From positions 482,475 to 492,474 of the forward strand of contig KV908373.1 in NCBI GenBank assembly GCA_002005505.1: DNA of 10,000 nt, given 5' to 3'. Origin of the DNA: Botryococcus braunii. Its lineage: Eukaryota; Chlorophyta; Trebouxiophyceae. Both the position numbers and the translations under genes were made by a program. The notes below the pieces were generated by a model. That model saw nothing but the letters and a program-made list of their open reading frames with translations. It had not been told where the DNA came from and ran no database searches. Positions 7,088 to 10,000 of the stretch are shown here, one piece after another; the first letter of the stretch is position 1, and every line of letters begins with the position of its first letter.

Positions 7088-7330
7088 GCTTCCCATTTAC
7101 ACAAACACACCACAGGCTTAATGCTTACATGTACACGGGATATTATGGTGTGAGATACTGGCCATATATACCACCACGACCCCCAACCGACACCCAGGGA
7201 CGGTTCAAAGACGGTAAAACTGACAGGAACCCTTTATGCATTTGTTAGTCACACAAAAACAAGGCATAATCCACTGCGGGGCCACCCCCATGGAAGAATG
7301 GACTCACTAGGGCTGCACATACGATCCGGT
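7088..7330. other. No recognisable gene
   Basis: A plus-strand frame of 61 codons ends at 7248 without a recognisable motif. Otherwise nothing is seen that can be supported. Confidence 0.45.
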
Positions 7331-7356
7331 GGGGGGGGGGGGCGGGAGGGGGAGGG
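7331..7356 (+). repeat. G-run cluster with quadruplex-forming pattern
   Basis: A run of 12 G is followed by C, GGG, A, GGGGG, A, GGG. This gives at least four G tracts of three or more with one-base loops, the standard pattern for intramolecular G-quadruplex on the plus strand. Confidence 0.85.
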
Positions 7357-7419
7357 ACCTTATACTACATACTAACATAATGCTACATGTTAAAACACTT
7401 GGGTGGACACTGGGTCAGT

Positions 7420-7460
7420 GGGGGATGGGGAGGAGGGAGTGGGGGGTGCGGGGGTGGGGG
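7420..7460 (+). repeat. Second G-quadruplex-type G-rich tract
   Basis: GGGGGATGGGGAGGAGGG is followed by two further runs of five or more G separated by short TGC, T or AGT loops. It lies about 65 bases after the first cluster on the same strand and about 115 bases upstream of the putative acceptor at 7575. Confidence 0.85.
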
Positions 7461-7575
7461 AGCCATGTGGATGCAGGTTGGAATACGGGACTCGGGCGTA
7501 CTTCGCTGAGTTTTCAACTTATGGTGTTTGTCCCGGTACCACTGGGATAGGCACCCACAATTTCTTCCTTCACAG

Positions 7576-7735
7576 GCGACTGGGGTCTTCCGCTCAGAGC
7601 CTCATGAGCTGGGGCAAATTTTTAGGCCATATAGGAAGCCTGGACAGCAGCATAAGGGATGCAGTGGCTATATTGTCTCGCACAGGGAATGATTTGCAGT
7701 GTGCTTTAAGGTGTTTTCAAGAAGCACGGAGTTGA
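7576..7735 (+). CDS. Candidate terminal exon, unknown C-terminal segment (partial gene)
   Basis: A good acceptor with pyrimidines (ATTTCTTCCTTCACAG|) opens a frame with one leading base, then 52 codons to TGA at 7733-7735. It begins RLGSSAQSLMSWGKFLGH and continues DSSIRDAVAILSRTGNDLQ, CALRCFQEARS. The last 30 residues look like amphipathic helices and faintly resemble small three-helix modules such as UBA, but key positions cannot be verified by eye, so no domain is assigned. The start phase differs from the other exon candidates, so it does not join them directly. It could be the 3' end of a different transcript. No clear polyadenylation signal was found just downstream. Confidence 0.3.
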
Positions 7736-7964
7736 AAGCAGCCCACGCCACCCTAAGAGCGTGCCCCCTAGGTGCGACACAGACCATAACAGCGAAGGTG
7801 GCGATCGCTCTTGAGGAAGCCCAAGCCATAATGTGATAGATGGCAGTGTTCTTCGTGATTGGTGGGCACGTTAGATAGGATTTTGACCAATGGTAGCCTG
7901 AGATGATCTCATTTTAAGTTTCCGCCTGGCTGTGCATTCAAAAGCCATGAAATAGATTCTTAGT
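7736..7964. other. No recognisable gene
   Basis: No frame of note on either strand. The sequence may be 3' untranslated or intergenic following the exon candidate that ends at 7735, or the body of a SINE-like element whose head lies at 7965-8045 on the minus strand. Confidence 0.4.
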
Positions 7965-8045
7965 AACGCGACTCGCGCGGATGGAGCCGTGCACCTCGGA
8001 CTAGTAGTCCGACAACGCAACCGCTTTCCTTACAAGCTGCCGTCA
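7965..8045 (-). ncRNA. Decayed tRNA-like sequence or tRNA-derived SINE head
   Basis: Read on the minus strand, TCGGA-CTACTAG-TCCGA (8012 down to 7996) forms a tRNA-type anticodon arm, with a 5-bp stem and a 7-nt loop with T before the triplet ACT. Twelve to 20 bases downstream, GGCTCCATCC (7988 to 7979) resembles the internal promoter B box GGTTCGATCC with two differences. Upstream, GGCAGCTTGTAAGGAAAGCGG recalls a D-arm followed by the usual GTAAGGCGNT context. The T-arm stem does not pair properly and no clean acceptor stem is visible, so this is not a functional tRNA. A relic tRNA or the head of a SINE is the best explanation. The stem-loop itself is certain; the tRNA ancestry is inference. 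Confidence 0.35.
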
Positions 8046-8180
8046 ACTTGCCCGGGGTCGTTCTCACTGAGTCGCTCGCAACGAACGACCAATTCGAAAA
8101 CTCGCACTGGCTGTCCCTTCTAAGAGCAGAACTCTGATCTCACCCCTCATCACTAACAAGGGGGATCACCACCCAGATCT

Positions 8181-8450
8181 TCAAAATGTCCAAGACGTAA
8201 CAGATGTAGAATTAAATAAACGCGGCCCCCAGGGACGTGCGCAGTCCCCGTTTTTACCGCAGATGAAGCACAGTTTCTTAACCGAAGTAACGGGAGACGG
8301 AAGAGACGGAGCAAGATGGAATATGAAATGTTTTTTATTATCTCTTAAACCTTTATTCGAAGCCTCGACCTTCGCAGGGAACAGGCGTCCAGCTAATTGG
8401 ATAACATCCTCCCAAGGAGGAACAATCGTGTGCCGGATATGAATAACCAT
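8181..8450 (-). CDS. Hypothetical ORF or pseudogene fragment, low confidence
   Basis: A minus-strand frame of 89 codons from ATG reads MVIHIRHTIVPPWEDVIQLA, then GRLFPAKVEASNKGLRDNKK, and later KKLCFICGKNGDC. The composition is more protein-like than that of most frames here, and a CxxCxxxxxC cluster hints at a metal site. The His expected in a zinc knuckle is not present, so no function is assigned. No splice or promoter context supports it. An AATAAA word on the minus strand lies just inside the gene's 3' part (near 8215-8220), before the stop. Confidence 0.15.
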   Translation of the reverse strand: MVIHIRHTIVPPWEDVIQLAGRLFPAKVEASNKGLRDNKKHFIFHLAPSLPSPVTSVKKLCFICGKNGDCARPWGPRLFNSTSVTSWTF

Positions 8451-8859
8451 TGCGACGAATGGAGCAGCACTTGGGAGGTGAAAAACGTGGCCTTTATTAA
8501 TTGACCACCTCGGAAGATTTCAAGTGATTGTTTTTGGAAAGGAGGTTGTTAAGAGAAACCCACCTGCACCCTGGTAGCGTATCTAAAAGTCTTCTGCAAA
8601 GAACGGACAGATTGATTTGATCTGGTGATACTGTGCGTTTCAAAGTTTATTCAACAAATGCTTACAGGTGGAGATAGGATAGCGTGAGTTGGAAGATGGG
8701 GTCTGCAAAGCGTGCTGTAATCATGAATCGTACGGAAGTCTTCCCGACATCTCTGGATGGAGTACCACATCCCACTCAAGAGTGGCGGTAAAGCCAGAGA
8801 TTGAGATGCAGCCAAACCCTTAATGTGTAAGGCACAAGCAGTACAAGTGCCTTGGTAGA
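8451..8859. other. No gene called; minus-strand AATAAA near 8650
   Basis: A minus-strand frame (9034 down to 8651) ends at a TGA that overlaps an AATAAA word. It competes with the better-supported plus-strand exon candidate at 8935, and its Cys/Leu/Ser-rich reading has no recognisable domain. Other frames here are short. Confidence 0.4.
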
Positions 8860-8934
8860 ATGTGCACTCAAGAGAGTCACAAAATCGAAGGCACCTGCAC
8901 CTTGATGGTGACGAGGACGCCTGGGAGACTGCAG

Positions 8935-9180
8935 GGTACAGAGGAACTTGTCTGGGATGCTGCAGCAGCAAAGCTAAAATCACAGGAGCATGGCCCCAAG
9001 CAGGAGGAACACTTCGCCTCCAACACTTTGCCACAGCATGGAGAAGGGGATCGCTGGCAGAGGGTGGCCGACTGGGCTGGCAAGGACAGTGCCCAAGCAG
9101 TTTGGAATGAGATAGACAAGGAGGGCCTGCCTCCTCGACGGGTCAACCCCATGGCCCTTAGGACAACACAAAGCCCCATG
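8935..9180 (+). CDS. Candidate exon, charged Trp-containing segment of unknown protein (partial gene)
   Basis: From the acceptor-like GAGACTGCAG| at 8934 to a possible donor ATG|GTAGAA at 9180/9181, phase 0 at both ends gives 82 residues. It opens GTEELVWDAAAAKLKSQEHG and has WQRVADWAGKDSAQAVWNEI further on, followed by DKEGLPPRR. Glu, Lys, Gln and Ala are abundant and four Trp residues lie at positions 7, 41, 47 and 57, unlike repeat-derived frames. The frame is open from 8860 and, unspliced, would end at TAA 9217-9219. The acceptor lacks a pyrimidine tract, so the exon may start earlier. No family is recognised. The competing minus-strand frames have a Cys/Ser-rich composition typical of antisense shadows. 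It may be the exon upstream of the coiled-coil exon at 9626. Confidence 0.4.
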
Positions 9181-9271
9181 GTAGAACCCCTGAGCACTTG
9201 TACAGATTCACTGGCATAAGAAGCAACGTGCCCTTGGTTGGGGCCATCATTGGTGGAGCTTGTGGCTTTGC

Positions 9272-9390
<119 letters not shown>

Positions 9391-9399
9391 AAAGAGACG

Positions 9400-9517
<118 letters not shown>

Positions 9518-9557
9518 AACTGATGGGGGGGTGCTTTTACACTTGCTGTGTGTATCT

Positions 9558-9559
<2 letters not shown>

Positions 9560-9616
<57 letters not shown>
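9560..9616. repeat. (CA)n microsatellite
   Basis: A pure CA array of about 57 bases ends in CAACAGCACAG. That ending supplies the acceptor AG of the next exon candidate. It is the reverse complement type of the GT array at 9274-9390. Confidence 0.97.
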
Positions 9617-9617
<1 letters not shown>

Positions 9618-9625
9618 CAGCACAG

Positions 9626-9826
9626 GCTAAAGGGGGGGGGGCGGAGCAGGTGGCGTTGCGGAGGGAGGTGGAGGAAGTGAAGGCTGAGCTGGCAGCAGTT
9701 AACCACGCCGCAGAGGAGGCGGTCCGCCAGCTGGCAGCTGAATCATCGGCACGCCATTCCGCAGAAACGGCTGCTGCTCTTGCTCTTGAGGCTGCGCGCC
9801 AGCTGGAAGCTCGCTCCTCCTCTCAG
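9626..9826 (+). CDS. Coiled-coil exon of an unidentified protein (partial gene)
   Basis: The segment from CACAG| (9625) to TCTCAG|GTGCTA (9826/9827) is 201 nt, 67 codons, phase 0 at both ends and without stops. After a short Gly stretch from a G10 run (9632-9641) it reads AEQVALRREVEEVKAELAAV, then NHAAEEAVRQLAAESSARHS and AETAAALALEAARQLEARSS. Leu, Val and Ala recur at 3-4 residue spacing (for example L, V, V, L, V, A, A, L over the first 31 residues after the Gly stretch) with Glu/Arg/Lys elsewhere. This is a heptad pattern of a dimeric coiled coil. Codons are GC-rich in contrast to the flanks. Coiled coils are shared by many structural, ciliary and Golgi proteins, so the family cannot be named. 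The CA-rich acceptor is unusual because pyrimidines alternate with A, and the start could instead be at 9621. This is the best coding call in the window. Confidence 0.6.
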
Positions 9827-10000
9827 GTGCTATATTCCCCCTGCCTTCTCATGCTACAACAGGCTTTTGTAGGTACGGAAGGGGGCCCCACACCCACATC
9901 ACACTTTACACGCACACATGCGGTTGTGAGTACTCGCACAGGCACACATTTGCACACACACGTGCGCGCACACATACACACCCACATGCACGCACATAAT
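9827..10000 (+). other. Putative intron start with degenerate CA-rich sequence
   Basis: After the donor GTGCTATATT the sequence becomes rich in CACAC, CGCAC and GCGCGC from about 9890 to the window end. This looks like a degraded CA/GC alternating microsatellite. No coding frame continues. The gene presumably extends beyond the window. Confidence 0.45.

Noticed and set aside
7996..8012. Functional tRNA (Thr or Ser anticodon) at the TCGGA stem-loop
   Set aside because: Only the anticodon arm folds properly. The T-arm stem and acceptor stem do not pair, and the B box has two mismatches, so at most a relic or SINE head is likely.
8651..9034. Minus-strand 127-codon frame, Cys-containing, ending in TGA overlapping AATAAA
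   Set aside because: The AATAAA placement directly at the stop is unusual for a 3' end. The composition is what an antisense frame of the plus-strand exon candidate would give, and no family is recognisable. It remains a minor alternative.

Overview
The window looks like nuclear DNA from a eukaryote with a repeat-rich, intron-rich genome. No long uninterrupted gene is present. Coding signal appears only as short islands flanked by GT..AG-type splice signals, and long (GT)n, (GA)n and (CA)n arrays fill the spaces. GC-rich, Ala/Glu/Lys-rich exon-like islands in a less GC-rich, microsatellite-laden background would fit a chlorophyte green alga with long repeat-filled introns (Dunaliella-like). 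This is only a guess: no marker gene fixes the taxon, and some other invertebrate or protist genomes look similar.

Layout. 1-87 is a (GA)n array. 88-2289 has no recognisable gene, but holds a small hairpin (799-818), a 15-bp perfect tandem repeat with a hairpin (1519-1556), a (GT)n array (1701-1780) and a 42-bp tandem duplication (2157-2252). From 2290 to 3710 there are three plus-strand exon candidates (2290-2376, 2826-2900, 3571-3710), interleaved with GT/GC alternating tracts and a 32-bp near-perfect palindrome (3331-3362). 3711-4467 starts with a strong GTAAGT donor and contains a (GT)n to (GC)n tract. 4468-4972 has a 24-bp inverted repeat and one weak exon candidate.

4973-5592 is the most unusual block. 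It is a tandem array built on TGGGA...TCCCA palindromes with alternating 46-47 and 49-50 bp monomers, giving a higher-order period of 96-97 bp, and it decays at its 3' side. 5593-7560 is unassigned DNA with small repeats and two G-quadruplex-type G tracts. 7576-7735 is a possible terminal exon. 7965-8045 carries a decayed tRNA-like or SINE-head structure on the minus strand. 8935-9180 and 9626-9826 are two further plus-strand exon candidates, separated by a compound (GT)n-(GA)n-(CA)n array. The last one encodes a clear coiled-coil segment and ends at an AG|GT donor.

The plus-strand islands at 2290, 2826, 3576, 8935 and 9626 can each be read as intact, stop-free, phase 0-to-phase 0 exons. They could therefore belong to one gene encoding a Lys/Pro-rich linker plus charged and coiled-coil segments. 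That assembly is inference, because no transcript or homologue is available here. No virus, toxin, CRISPR, rRNA or confident transposase gene was seen.
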